From Notoacmeibacter sp. MSK16QG-6 (GTDB taxonomy: Bacteria > Pseudomonadota > Alphaproteobacteria > Rhizobiales > Rhizobiaceae), in assembly GCF_024158145.1 (NCBI RefSeq), contig NZ_JAMYXM010000001.1, forward strand, positions 62,001 to 126,000: 64,000 bases of DNA, given 5' to 3'. Positions 43,905 to 52,422 of this stretch are shown one piece after another. Below the pieces are notes generated by a model. It was given only the letters and a program-made list of their open reading frames with translations. It ran no database searches and had not been told where the DNA came from. The translations under genes and the position numbers were made by a program. Position 1 is the stretch's first letter. Every line of letters begins with the position of its first letter.

Positions 43905-46225
43905 TGGCCAGGAAAAAGGCCGAGGGCCATTCGTCCAAGCGAATGCAGGCGGTGCCGGACCGCGATACGGTCCTGGCCTATCTAAAAGATCATCCGCACG
44001 CGGCCAGCCGGCGCGAGATTGCCCGCCATTTCGGTATCAAAGGCGCGGAACGCGCGGCGCTCCGAGATCTTTTGCAGGACATGGCCGATGACGGTCTTCT
44101 GGAAGCGGAGGGCCGAAAAATGCGGGTGCCGGGACAACTTCCGCCTGTCACTCCCATCGTCATTATGAGCCGCGACGCCGATGGCGGACTGATGGCGCGA
44201 CCGCGCAACTGGGATCAGGATGCCGACGGCTTCCCACCGGCCATCGCGGTAAAGCTGCGCAAGGATGAACGCCGGCCGCCCGGAATCGGCGATGAGGCGC
44301 TGGCCAAGATCTTTCCTGCAAAAGGCGATGACGATGGTGTTTCTTACACGGCACGGATTATCAAGGTCTTCGACAAGGCCGAAGGACGCGTATTAGGCGT
44401 CGTCCGGCAGTTGAAAGACGGTTCGTTTCGCCTTGAGCCCGTCGAGCGGCGCCAGGATGAGATCGTTTTGCCAGAAGGAGGGCTGGCAGGAGCAAAGCCC
44501 GGCGATCTCGTCGAGGTCTCGCCCAACCGTGGCAACAGGCGCGGCCTTGCCAGCGGCTCGGTCGAGGAAGTTATCGGGCAACTCGGAACCGAACGCGCCG
44601 TTTCGGCCATCGCGATTCACGCCCATGGCATTCCTCATATCTTCCCGGACGCAGTGATCGCGGAAGCGCGCAACGCCAGGCCGATATCCTCAGAAGGCCG
44701 CGAGGACTGGCGCGAAGTTCCGCTTGTGACCATCGATCCAGCCGACGCGAAAGACCACGATGATGCGGTCTTCGCCAAACCGGACCTGGATGAAAAGAAT
44801 CCCGGCGGGCAGGTCGTGACCGTCGCAATCGCCGATGTCGCGGCTTATGTAAGGTCCGGCTCGGCCATGGATCGCGAAGCCCTGAAGCGCGGCAATTCGG
44901 TCTATTTTCCAGACCGGGTCGTCCCGATGCTGCCGGAGCGCATCTCCAACGATCTGTGTTCCCTGCGCGAAGGCGAAGACCGCCCTGCCCTCGCCGTCCG
45001 CATGGTGTTCGATTCTGGCGGCCGTAAGGTGCGACATTCGTTTCACAGAGTGCTGATGCGCTCGCCGGCCAAACTTGCCTATGAAGAGGCTCAGACCGCC
45101 ATTGACGGCGCGCCGACGCAGAAGACCGAACCGCTTCTGAAAACGGTTCTGGAGCCGCTATGGGCAGCCTATCGCGTTCTGTCGCAGGGTCGAAAGAGCC
45201 GGGGACCGCTTGAACTGGATCTGCCGGAGCGCAAGATCCGGCTGAAGGAAGACGGCACGATCGACAGGATCGAAATCCCCCCTCGCCTCGATGCGCACCG
45301 GCTGATCGAGGAGTTCATGATCCAGGCCAATGTTTGCGCCGCTGAAACTTTGGAACGCAAAAAACATCCGCTGATCTACCGGGTCCACGACGAACCTTCG
45401 TTGGCCAAGCAGGAAGTGCTGCGCGAGTTTCTGAAATCCATCGGACAATCGCTTCAGCGCGGCCCAGCGCTGAACTCAAGCGCCTTTAACGGCATTCTCG
45501 AACGGACGCGCGGCGGGCCATATGAAGCGATGGCTTCTGAAATTGTGCTGCGGACGCAGAGCCAGGCGGTCTATAGCCCGTATAATCTCGGCCATTTCGG
45601 TCTTTCCCTGACGCGCTATGCGCATTTTACCTCACCTATCCGCCGCTACGCCGATCTGATCGTGCATCGCGCACTGATCTCCGCCCTCAATCTAGGCGAC
45701 GATGGTCTATCCAACGAGAAGGAGGAGCGGCTGGACGATATTGCCGCCCTTATCTCAGGGACCGAACGCCGCGCCATGATTGCCGAACGCGAGACGGTAG
45801 ACCGCCTGACTGCCGGCTTTTTGGCCGAACGGATCGGCGAGCCCTTCGACGGACGTATCACGGGTGTCACGAAAAGCGGTCTCTTCATCCAGCTCGATCA
45901 ATTCGGAGCGGATGGGTTCGTGCCAATTTCGTCGTTGGGCGATGAGTATTATCATTTCGATGAAGCGGCGTTTGCGCTGAGTGGCGACAGCACCGGGCTT
46001 GGGTGGCGGATTGGCGACGCCGTTGAGGTGAAACTGCTCGAAGTTCAGCCGCTTGCGGGTTCGATCCTTTTGGAAATGCAGAGCGAGCCGCATAAACTGT
46101 CTGGCATCGCCCGTTCGCGCGACAAGGCGCGTGCTGGCCAGAGACGTGCGCGATCGGCGAAAGCCAAAGGCAGGTCGGGCGAGAAAAAGATTCGCAAGGG
46201 CCGTAGCGGAGGCAGAAGGCGATGA
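43904..46225 (+). CDS. rnr: Ribonuclease R
   Basis: A 773-residue 3'-5' exoribonuclease that degrades structured RNA and takes part in tmRNA quality control. An N-terminal winged helix (about 15-75) is followed by cold-shock-like domains, the RNB domain with IDPADAKDHDDAVFA carrying the Mg-binding aspartates, and a C-terminal S1 domain (about 645-730; GRITGVTKSGLFIQLDQFGADG). The end is a Lys/Arg-rich tail (RRARSAKAKGRSGEKKIRK) as in other RNase R. It overlaps topA and the DUF983 gene, so the genes are translationally coupled. Confidence 0.98.
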   Translation: MARKKAEGHSSKRMQAVPDRDTVLAYLKDHPHAASRREIARHFGIKGAERAALRDLLQDMADDGLLEAEGRKMRVPGQLPPVTPIVIMSRDADGGLMARPRNWDQDADGFPPAIAVKLRKDERRPPGIGDEALAKIFPAKGDDDGVSYTARIIKVFDKAEGRVLGVVRQLKDGSFRLEPVERRQDEIVLPEGGLAGAKPGDLVEVSPNRGNRRGLASGSVEEVIGQLGTERAVSAIAIHAHGIPHIFPDAVIAEARNARPISSEGREDWREVPLVTIDPADAKDHDDAVFAKPDLDEKNPGGQVVTVAIADVAAYVRSGSAMDREALKRGNSVYFPDRVVPMLPERISNDLCSLREGEDRPALAVRMVFDSGGRKVRHSFHRVLMRSPAKLAYEEAQTAIDGAPTQKTEPLLKTVLEPLWAAYRVLSQGRKSRGPLELDLPERKIRLKEDGTIDRIEIPPRLDAHRLIEEFMIQANVCAAETLERKKHPLIYRVHDEPSLAKQEVLREFLKSIGQSLQRGPALNSSAFNGILERTRGGPYEAMASEIVLRTQSQAVYSPYNLGHFGLSLTRYAHFTSPIRRYADLIVHRALISALNLGDDGLSNEKEERLDDIAALISGTERRAMIAERETVDRLTAGFLAERIGEPFDGRITGVTKSGLFIQLDQFGADGFVPISSLGDEYYHFDEAAFALSGDSTGLGWRIGDAVEVKLLEVQPLAGSILLEMQSEPHKLSGIARSRDKARAGQRRARSAKAKGRSGEKKIRKGRSGGRRR

Positions 46226-46677
46226 AGGACGACATCTCCCAATTTGGAGGCGAGAACCACACGGGCCGCCCGGACAGACCTCTCGGCCGCTCCATTTTGC
46301 GTGGCGCGGCCATGCGCTGCCCGAACTGCGGCGAAGGCCGATTATTTCGCAGCTATGTGAGAACGGTCGATAGCTGCGAGGTCTGCCAGGAGCCGATCTT
46401 TCATCACCGGGCGGACGACCTACCCGCTTATCTCGTCGTCTTTATCGTCGGCCATATCGTCGTCGGGGCCTATATGGCGGCAGAGGCGCTCGTAGAATGG
46501 TCGATGGTCACTCACATGATCGTCTGGAGCGTTCTCATCATCATCGCGGTGATCGCCATGCTTCCGCCCGTCAAAGGCGCGGTGGTCGGCCTGCAATGGG
46601 CGCTTTACATGCACGGCTTCGGCGGAGAACCTGACACCATCGAAGATCATCCTTCCGACCCGCGGAGCGGTTCGTGA
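46222..46677 (+). CDS. DUF983 family membrane protein
   Basis: A 151-residue protein with a CPNCGEGRLFRSYVRTVDSCEVCQEP zinc-ribbon-like N-terminal half (four Cys as CxxC pairs) and two membrane segments (about 71-92 and 95-118). Family DUF983 has no established function. It is coupled to rnr at the front (ATGA) and to the NUDIX gene at the back (GTGA). A place in a run with topA and rnr is common in rhizobia. Confidence 0.9.
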   Translation: MKDDISQFGGENHTGRPDRPLGRSILRGAAMRCPNCGEGRLFRSYVRTVDSCEVCQEPIFHHRADDLPAYLVVFIVGHIVVGAYMAAEALVEWSMVTHMIVWSVLIIIAVIAMLPPVKGAVVGLQWALYMHGFGGEPDTIEDHPSDPRSGS

Positions 46678-47456
46678 CAGACTTCGCCTCGCAACTTCCG
46701 AGAGGCGCGCCAAAGGACCCGCGCGGCGACGACCCTGCCGACATGCGCTCCGTCAAGGGCCGCAGTCTTCGCCCTCGCGATGCCGGCACGCTCATCGTTC
46801 TCGATCGCTCTAGCGACGATGTTCGCGTCTTGGTCGGCAAGCGGCACGGTAAACACGCCTTCATGGCCAATCGTTACGTGTTCCCTGGCGGACGCACCGA
46901 TCCCGGCGACTCACGCGTGGCGCTTGGTGCAGCTCAGCGTCTGCGCTCCGACGATCTGGATAAACTGACCAGCCGTACAGCGAAGCGCTTTACCGAACGG
47001 CGCGCCACCGCCACCGCTCTTTCAGCTGTTCGCGAAAGCTATGAAGAGGCCGGCCTGCTGATCGGCGTGGCTGAGCGTGAGGTGCCGCGGATGCCTTCGG
47101 GCTGGGAAGCCTTTGGCGAACATGGGCTTCTGCCGGATCTGTCAAAGCTGCGTTTCGTCGCACGCGCCATTACGCCGCCCGGTCGTGTGCGACGGTTCGA
47201 CACACGTTTTTTCGCCTGCTGGCGGGATGAGGCGGTGGCGCATGAGCTGCCGGAGGGTGGGCCGACGCAGGAATTGAGCGATCTCATCTGGCTTCCATTG
47301 AGCGAGGCGCTTGAGAGCGACAAGCTGCCCGGTATCACGCGGATTATCATCGCTCATCTGGTGGAGCGACTGACGAATGATCCCGATCTTCATGAATCTC
47401 CAACGGTGCCTGTGCACTTTGAACGGCACGGCGACATGGTGCTGGAACGCGTATGA
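46674..47456 (+). CDS. NUDIX hydrolase
   Basis: A 260-residue NUDIX-fold protein. The core box is recognisable as ALSAVRESYEEAGLLIG (REx2EE), although the usual leading Gly is replaced, and RYVFPGGRTDPGD precedes it. The substrate is unknown; NADH, nucleotide sugars or CoA derivatives are possible. The start is GTG at 46674, overlapping the DUF983 stop. It is longer than single-domain NUDIX enzymes because of an N-terminal tail of 35 residues and a C-terminal part. Confidence 0.88.
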   Translation: MTDFASQLPRGAPKDPRGDDPADMRSVKGRSLRPRDAGTLIVLDRSSDDVRVLVGKRHGKHAFMANRYVFPGGRTDPGDSRVALGAAQRLRSDDLDKLTSRTAKRFTERRATATALSAVRESYEEAGLLIGVAEREVPRMPSGWEAFGEHGLLPDLSKLRFVARAITPPGRVRRFDTRFFACWRDEAVAHELPEGGPTQELSDLIWLPLSEALESDKLPGITRIIIAHLVERLTNDPDLHESPTVPVHFERHGDMVLERV

Positions 47457-47574
47457 CCAGACCAGCGCTTGACATTGTCGCGGCGATCTTTATTGGTCCG
47501 CGCACGATTGTCGCCGGGCGAGCAACGCGCCCCTTGGCGTGTTTGCAATTTCTCTAACTGTCGGAAGCAAGACC

Positions 47575-47742
47575 ATGGCGAAGGCCACGACCATCAAAAT
47601 CAAGCTGCAGTCCACGGCGGATACCGGATTTTTCTACGTAGCAAAGAAAAACAGCCGGACGATGACGGAAAAAATGGTGAAGCGGAAGTACGATCCGATC
47701 GCCAAGAAGCACGTCGATTTCCGTGAGGCCAAAATCAAGTAA
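47575..47742 (+). CDS. rpmG: 50S ribosomal protein L33
   Basis: The 55-residue ribosomal protein bL33: [20 protein letters not shown] at the start, then [17 protein letters not shown]. The zinc-binding cysteines of some L33 forms are absent, as usual for this branch. The frame runs upstream to 47539, but the ATG at 47575 gives the known N terminus. It is followed at once by a terminator. Confidence 0.97.
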   Translation: MAKATTIKIKLQSTADTGFFYVAKKNSRTMTEKMVKRKYDPIAKKHVDFREAKIK

Positions 47743-48090
47743 CGTCGCCGTCGCGACTTGCATCGAACGTTTGAACCGGGTGCGCCTAGCGCCCGGTTTT
47801 TCTTTACCTATAGAATGTTGGATGGTGAACTTCGGGTAATATCTGAAGATAAGGAGCCGGTCGACGAACACTCACGGTACGAGGAAACCGATAAGAATGC
47901 CGTCGACCGACTGACCCCAAGAACCCAGGAGATGCGGCGGACCTGAGCATCGAGGGGTGTTCTTCTGAAACAGGACGGATGCGTCTGTTTCATAATAATA
48001 CGATTCGTCAAGTGGTGACGGAAATCAACCGATTCTTAAGAATGCGGCGCGGAAAGCCTGCGAATTGGTTAATATTGAAGGGGTTTCGCG
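47743..48090. other. Non-coding region between rpmG and pleD (convergent)
   Basis: This 348-base gap holds the rpmG terminator (47774-47804). After it I see no gene, only short frames; one (47758-47946) crosses the terminator and is not credible. Confidence 0.7.
47774..47804 (+). terminator. Terminator of rpmG
   Basis: AACCGGG (47774-47780) pairs with CCCGGTT (47792-47798), with a few inner pairs, and is followed by TTTCTTT. Confidence 0.85.
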
Positions 48091-49461
48091 TCATGCCGCA
48101 TCGTCGATAACCCGATTACGGCCGTTCTCTTTGGCGGAATAAAGCGCCATATCGGCACGCTTCAGGAGAGAATTTGTCGTCTCCTGCTCTTCCCCCAATG
48201 ACGACACGCCGATTGATACGGTCACGTCGATATCGGGCTTGCCTGGGCCAAGCGGGAATGGCGATGCCTCAATGGCCGCCCGCAAGCGTTCCGCAACCTG
48301 CCGGGCCGTCCGCTGATCGGTCTCCGGCATGATGATGATAAATTCCTCGCCGCCGTAGCGGCAGGCCAGATCCATTCCGCGAACATTTCGCCGGAGCCTT
48401 TGAGCGAACTCGCGTAGCACCGCGTCGCCGCCATCATGACCGTGTCGGTCGTTCACCTGCTTGAAGAAATCGAGGTCCATCATCATCAGCGAAAGTGGCG
48501 CTCCGCGTTTGACGGCCCGATCAAAAAGCGTCTGCAAATGCCCCTCGAGATAACGCCGATTGTGCAGTCCCGTCAGCGGGTCGGTAATGGCGAGTTGTAG
48601 CGTTTCGGTCAGGCTGGCGCGCAGTCCCTCGTGAAAATGCTTACGCTTCAACTGGGTCGTGATCCGGGCTTTCAACTCCTGCGGCTCAACCGGTCGGGTG
48701 ACGTAATCGTTCACGCCAAGTTCGAGCGCCCGCGTCACCACGTCCGTTTCTTCCGGATTGGCAATCAGCATGAGCGGTGTAAAGCGTGTCCGCTCTATCG
48801 ACCGCAGTTGCGCGATGATCCGCAATGGATCGTAATTCTTGAAGCCGGTTGCGACCATGACGAGATCGCACTGGCCTTCAACCGCATCGAAAAACCCGGT
48901 TTGCGGATCGCTCTGGTGCTTGATCGTTGCCCAGCCTTCCAGGCTCGCGGACAAGCAGGCTGCCGAGCCTTCGCGTTCGTCGATCAGAAGAATAGATGGC
49001 TGTCGGGCTGCTTCCTCCGCACCCGTCAACAGAGTGGTGATCGCGATAGTGCGCGACGTCGCCGCTCGAAGCCGCAATTCATCGGAGAGATTTTTAAGGC
49101 GAACCAGGCTTTTGACCCGCGTCAGAAGCTGCATGGTATCGACGGGCTTCGTCAGGAAATCGTCAGCGCCGGCGCGTAAACCACGCACCCGATCGCTCTG
49201 CTGATCGAGAGCCGTCACCATAACGACCGGTATATGAGCCGTCTCCGGATCGGCCTTTAACCGTTCGCAGACTTCATAGCCATCCATGTCCGGCATCATA
49301 ATGTCGAGCAGCACCACATCGATGGCCTGTTCGGCGCAAGCCTTCAGGGCCTGCAGGCCGTTTTCCGCTGTCACCACGTCGAAATATTCGGCGCTCAGCC
49401 GCGTCTGCAACAGCAGAATGTTGGCCGGAACGTCATCGACCACCAGTATCCGAGCTGTCAT
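48091..49461 (-). CDS. pleD: Diguanylate cyclase response regulator PleD
   Basis: A 456-residue polar-differentiation regulator that makes cyclic di-GMP on phosphorylation. The first receiver domain (1-120) has Asp53 in LLDIMMPDMDG as phosphorylation site. The second (about 155-270) is a degenerate receiver: the expected Asp is Ala in VMVATGF, so it is an adaptor. The GGDEF domain (about 285-455) has CRYGGEEF as active site with the RGMD I-site just before it, so feedback inhibition is expected. The three-domain order matches Caulobacter PleD. divK lies 38 bases upstream on the same strand. Confidence 0.97.
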   Translation of the reverse strand: MTARILVVDDVPANILLLQTRLSAEYFDVVTAENGLQALKACAEQAIDVVLLDIMMPDMDGYEVCERLKADPETAHIPVVMVTALDQQSDRVRGLRAGADDFLTKPVDTMQLLTRVKSLVRLKNLSDELRLRAATSRTIAITTLLTGAEEAARQPSILLIDEREGSAACLSASLEGWATIKHQSDPQTGFFDAVEGQCDLVMVATGFKNYDPLRIIAQLRSIERTRFTPLMLIANPEETDVVTRALELGVNDYVTRPVEPQELKARITTQLKRKHFHEGLRASLTETLQLAITDPLTGLHNRRYLEGHLQTLFDRAVKRGAPLSLMMMDLDFFKQVNDRHGHDGGDAVLREFAQRLRRNVRGMDLACRYGGEEFIIIMPETDQRTARQVAERLRAAIEASPFPLGPGKPDIDVTVSIGVSSLGEEQETTNSLLKRADMALYSAKENGRNRVIDDAA

Positions 49462-49499
49462 CAGTCTACCCCCAATGCGCGTCCGGACTGCCCGGCCAA

Positions 49500-49871
49500 T
49501 TATCCATCACCGAGATAGGAGCGAATTGTTTCCATGAAGGAACCAACAGCGATAGGTTTTGAAATATAAGCTTCACAACCACCCTGCCTGATGCGCTCTT
49601 CATCACCCTTCATCGCAAAGGCCGTTACCGCGATGACCGGTATGGTGTGCAGTTCGTCGTCCTGCTTTAGCCACTTGGTCACTTCGAGCCCGGAGAGACC
49701 GGGCAGTTGAATATCCATGAGAATGAGGTCCGGGCGGTGTTCGCGCGCCAGATCCAGTGCATCCTGGCCATTGCGCGTCCGGACCGTCTCATAGCCCGAC
49801 GCTTCTATGAGATCGCGAAAGAGCTTCATATTCAGCTCGTTATCCTCGACGATCATCACGGTCTTGGCCAT
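49500..49871 (-). CDS. divK: Single-domain response regulator DivK
   Basis: A 123-residue receiver domain. Asp53 in [13 protein letters not shown] is the phospho-site, EDNELNMKL is the acidic pocket, and KPI supplies the conserved Lys. In Caulobacter DivK acts with PleC and DivJ to control the CckA-CtrA pathway and cell polarity. divK-pleD is an operon in many alphaproteobacteria, as here. I find no CtrA box in the 185 bases upstream, although DivK is CtrA-controlled in Caulobacter. Confidence 0.97.
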   Translation of the reverse strand: MAKTVMIVEDNELNMKLFRDLIEASGYETVRTRNGQDALDLAREHRPDLILMDIQLPGLSGLEVTKWLKQDDELHTIPVIAVTAFAMKGDEERIRQGGCEAYISKPIAVGSFMETIRSYLGDG

Positions 49872-50056
49872 GAACGACCTCTCTCCTTATCGATTTTCAT
49901 CGAACGCCATGGCGGTACTCACCACGCCATACGCAAAATTCTCCACCACACTAGCGCGATTTGATTGATGAAACGCAAACTGGCGCTTATTCCACGGTGC
50001 AACCTGTTGAATACGCAGGCACTAGAAAAGCTAGACCCAGCACATGAGTAGACTGA

Positions 50057-50350
50057 ATGCCCGATAACCACGCGGATGAACCCGAAGAAATAGCGATTGC
50101 AGCGCTAAGCTACATCGCGGCCGATTCCGTTCTTCTGCCCCGTTTTCTTTCGCTCACCGGGATCACCATATCGGAAATCCGCTCTGCCGCGGCGGAACCC
50201 GGCTTTCTCGGCGGCGTACTGGCATTCGTACTGGCGCATGAGCCCACCCTTATGGACTTTTCAGCCCAGTCCGGCATCGCGCCCGAACGTGTCGTCAAGG
50301 CAGCGCGTCATTTGCCCGGTGGAAGGGATGAATGGGACAGACAGCCATGA
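50057..50350 (+). CDS. DUF3572 family protein
   Basis: A 97-residue soluble protein made mainly of helices. EEIAIAALSYIAADSVLLPRFLSLTGI and GFLGGVLAFVLAHEPTLMDFS are family hallmarks. Role unknown. The stop overlaps the start of the next gene by 19 bases, so both are likely co-transcribed. It diverges from divK over 185 bases. Confidence 0.88.
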   Translation: MPDNHADEPEEIAIAALSYIAADSVLLPRFLSLTGITISEIRSAAAEPGFLGGVLAFVLAHEPTLMDFSAQSGIAPERVVKAARHLPGGRDEWDRQP

Positions 50351-50997
50351 GCGACGATCCTCAGACAAGGCGACAGATCGAATCAATCGCCGCCGACAAC
50401 CGTCCCTTGCTTGTGCTCGATGTTGATGAAGTTGTTCTGGAGTTTCTCGGGCCGTTCATGAGTTGGCTCAAATCAGAAAATTATTCGTTCCGCCCGATTT
50501 CGTTTGCGCTTGATGGAAACATTTTCGATGCAGACGGTGCCGAGGCATCCAAAACAACCGTCAAGGAATTGGTTACAAGGTTTTTCGAAGTTCAGCACGA
50601 CTGGCAGACATTAGCGCCCGGCTTTCCGGATGCCCTGGAACCACTGGCAGACCAGGTACAGATCGTGCTTCTGACGGCCATGCCGCATCGTCATTTCGAG
50701 GCTCGTGAGGCATTACTGTCATCTCTTTCCGTTTCCTATCCGCTGGTTACGACCGAGAAGGCGAAAGGACCAGCCGTCGCGCTCTTGCACGGCGGACGCG
50801 ATGCACCCGTCGCTTTCATAGACGACATGGCATACAATCTCCTTTCGGTTGGCAAAGCCATGCCGGGCGCGGCATTGATCCACCTTATGGCTCACCGGCC
50901 GATGAAGGCCCTGATGCCTCCCCTGCCCGATTCTGTCATTGCGGCGGAGGATTGGTACATGGCGGCGGCCGAGGCGCGCCAGGCTCTCGGCGTCTGA
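50332..50997 (+). CDS. HAD-fold protein, unknown substrate
   Basis: A 221-residue protein with a haloacid-dehalogenase-like motif I, LLVLDVDEVVLEF (DxDxV), a motif II-like VLLTAMPH and a motif IV-like AFIDDMAYN. Fold and acidic residues support a phosphatase, but the substrate is unknown. GGAAGGG precedes the ATG at 50332; a second ATG at 50347 is possible. It lies between DUF3572 and dinB. Confidence 0.85.
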   Translation: MGQTAMSDDPQTRRQIESIAADNRPLLVLDVDEVVLEFLGPFMSWLKSENYSFRPISFALDGNIFDADGAEASKTTVKELVTRFFEVQHDWQTLAPGFPDALEPLADQVQIVLLTAMPHRHFEAREALLSSLSVSYPLVTTEKAKGPAVALLHGGRDAPVAFIDDMAYNLLSVGKAMPGAALIHLMAHRPMKALMPPLPDSVIAAEDWYMAAAEARQALGV

Positions 50998-51081
50998 TAA
51001 TTTCATCGTTGGCCAGCGCGCCAATCGAACGCTAAAATGGGCGGAGAGACCCCGCGCAACATCATCCGGCGGCATTCGGCT

Positions 51082-52422
51082 ATGACAATCGATCTCGCTC
51101 AAGGATTTTGCCGGGACTGCCTCAACACAGAGATTCGCAACGCCAAACGCTGTCCAAATTGCGGGTCGCCACGGCTGCTTCGCCACGCGGAACTGTCGGA
51201 TCTCAGCCTCGCCCATATCGATTGCGACGCTTTTTATGCATCGGTCGAGAAACGCGACCGGCCAGAGCTTGCTGGCCTTCCGGTCATTATTGGCGGCGGC
51301 AAGCGCGGAGTTGTTACAACAGCCTGTTATCAGGCGCGGATTTTCGGTGTGCGCTCCGCAATGCCGATGTTCAAAGCATTGAAGCTCTGCCCTGACGCCG
51401 TCATCATCCGCCCGGATATGGCGAAATATGCAAACATCGGCCGGCAAATCCGGGCGATGATGCAAGAGCTGACGCCGCTCGTGCAGCCGGTCTCGATCGA
51501 CGAGGCATTTCTCGATCTTTCCGGCACGGAGCGTCTGCATAAGGCGCCGCCCGCCTACACATTGGCGCAGTTCGCTCGGCGCATTCAGACCGAGATCGGA
51601 ATTACGGTCTCCGTCGGCCTGTCGCACAACAAATTTCTGGCCAAGATGGCATCCGACCTGAATAAGCCGCGCGGCTTTTCCATTATCGGCCAAGCGGAGA
51701 CCGTTTCGTTTCTGGCCCGCCAACCTGTCGGCCGATTGCCGGGTGTCGGTCCCGCTTTTCAAGCCGCTTTGCGAAAGGACGGTATCGAACATATCAGCGA
51801 TCTTCAGGCGATGAGCGAGGAGAAGCTTTTGCGCCGATACGGCAATGGCGGGCAGCGCCTCAAAGCTTTGTCCGAAGGACGGGACGACCGAAAGGTCGTT
51901 CCGGATCGTAACCGCAAAAGTCTGTCGTCGGAGACCACCTTCAACAGTGATCTTTCCAGGTTAGACGAACTGGTTCCCATTCTGCGCAGTCTGTCGGAAA
52001 AGATCGCCAGCAAGCTGAAGGATGAGGCGCTGGCCGGCCAAACGGTGGTGCTAAAACTGAAAACCGCCGATTTCCGGAGCCGCACCCGCAACCGGACTCT
52101 CGCCGACCCGACACGACGACCCGGTCGAATCTTCGACATCGCGCTCGACCTGCTTCGCCGCGAGGCGGATGGCACACCCTTTCGGCTGATCGGCGTGGGC
52201 CTGTCTGAACTCGTAAGCGACCGGCTGGCCGATCCGCCCGATTTGGTCGACCAACGTGCGCAGCGCCTGGCAAGCGCGGAGGAAACAATCGATCAGCTAC
52301 GCCGCCGTTTCGGCGGGCGAGCTGTGGAGACCGGCTACACGTTCGGCCATAAGATTTCGCGTGGCGTCAACCTTTCACCAAAGGATGACGATGCGCCGCC
52401 GGATTTTTCCGGGGAGAGCTAG
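51082..52422 (+). CDS. dinB: DNA polymerase IV with an N-terminal zinc ribbon
   Basis: A Y-family translesion polymerase of about 446 residues. A 30-residue zinc ribbon comes first, with CRDC and CPNC (Cys10, 13, 24, 27), then the palm: [17 protein letters not shown] and [11 protein letters not shown] hold the catalytic acidic residues. The helix-hairpin-helix and little-finger regions follow. The start is uncertain: ATG at 51082 gives a short leader before the ribbon; an in-frame ATG at 51037 adds 15 residues. I see no SOS box in its upstream region. Its stop overlaps that of alaS in a CTAG. Confidence 0.94.
   Translation: MTIDLAQGFCRDCLNTEIRNAKRCPNCGSPRLLRHAELSDLSLAHIDCDAFYASVEKRDRPELAGLPVIIGGGKRGVVTTACYQARIFGVRSAMPMFKALKLCPDAVIIRPDMAKYANIGRQIRAMMQELTPLVQPVSIDEAFLDLSGTERLHKAPPAYTLAQFARRIQTEIGITVSVGLSHNKFLAKMASDLNKPRGFSIIGQAETVSFLARQPVGRLPGVGPAFQAALRKDGIEHISDLQAMSEEKLLRRYGNGGQRLKALSEGRDDRKVVPDRNRKSLSSETTFNSDLSRLDELVPILRSLSEKIASKLKDEALAGQTVVLKLKTADFRSRTRNRTLADPTRRPGRIFDIALDLLRREADGTPFRLIGVGLSELVSDRLADPPDLVDQRAQRLASAEETIDQLRRRFGGRAVETGYTFGHKISRGVNLSPKDDDAPPDFSGES

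Noticed and set aside
47758-47946. Open frame of 62 codons after rpmG
   Set aside because: It runs through the rpmG terminator and has no ribosome binding site.
50719-51792. Open frame of 357 codons on the minus strand
   Set aside because: Antisense to the HAD-like gene and dinB, both of which show clear motifs.
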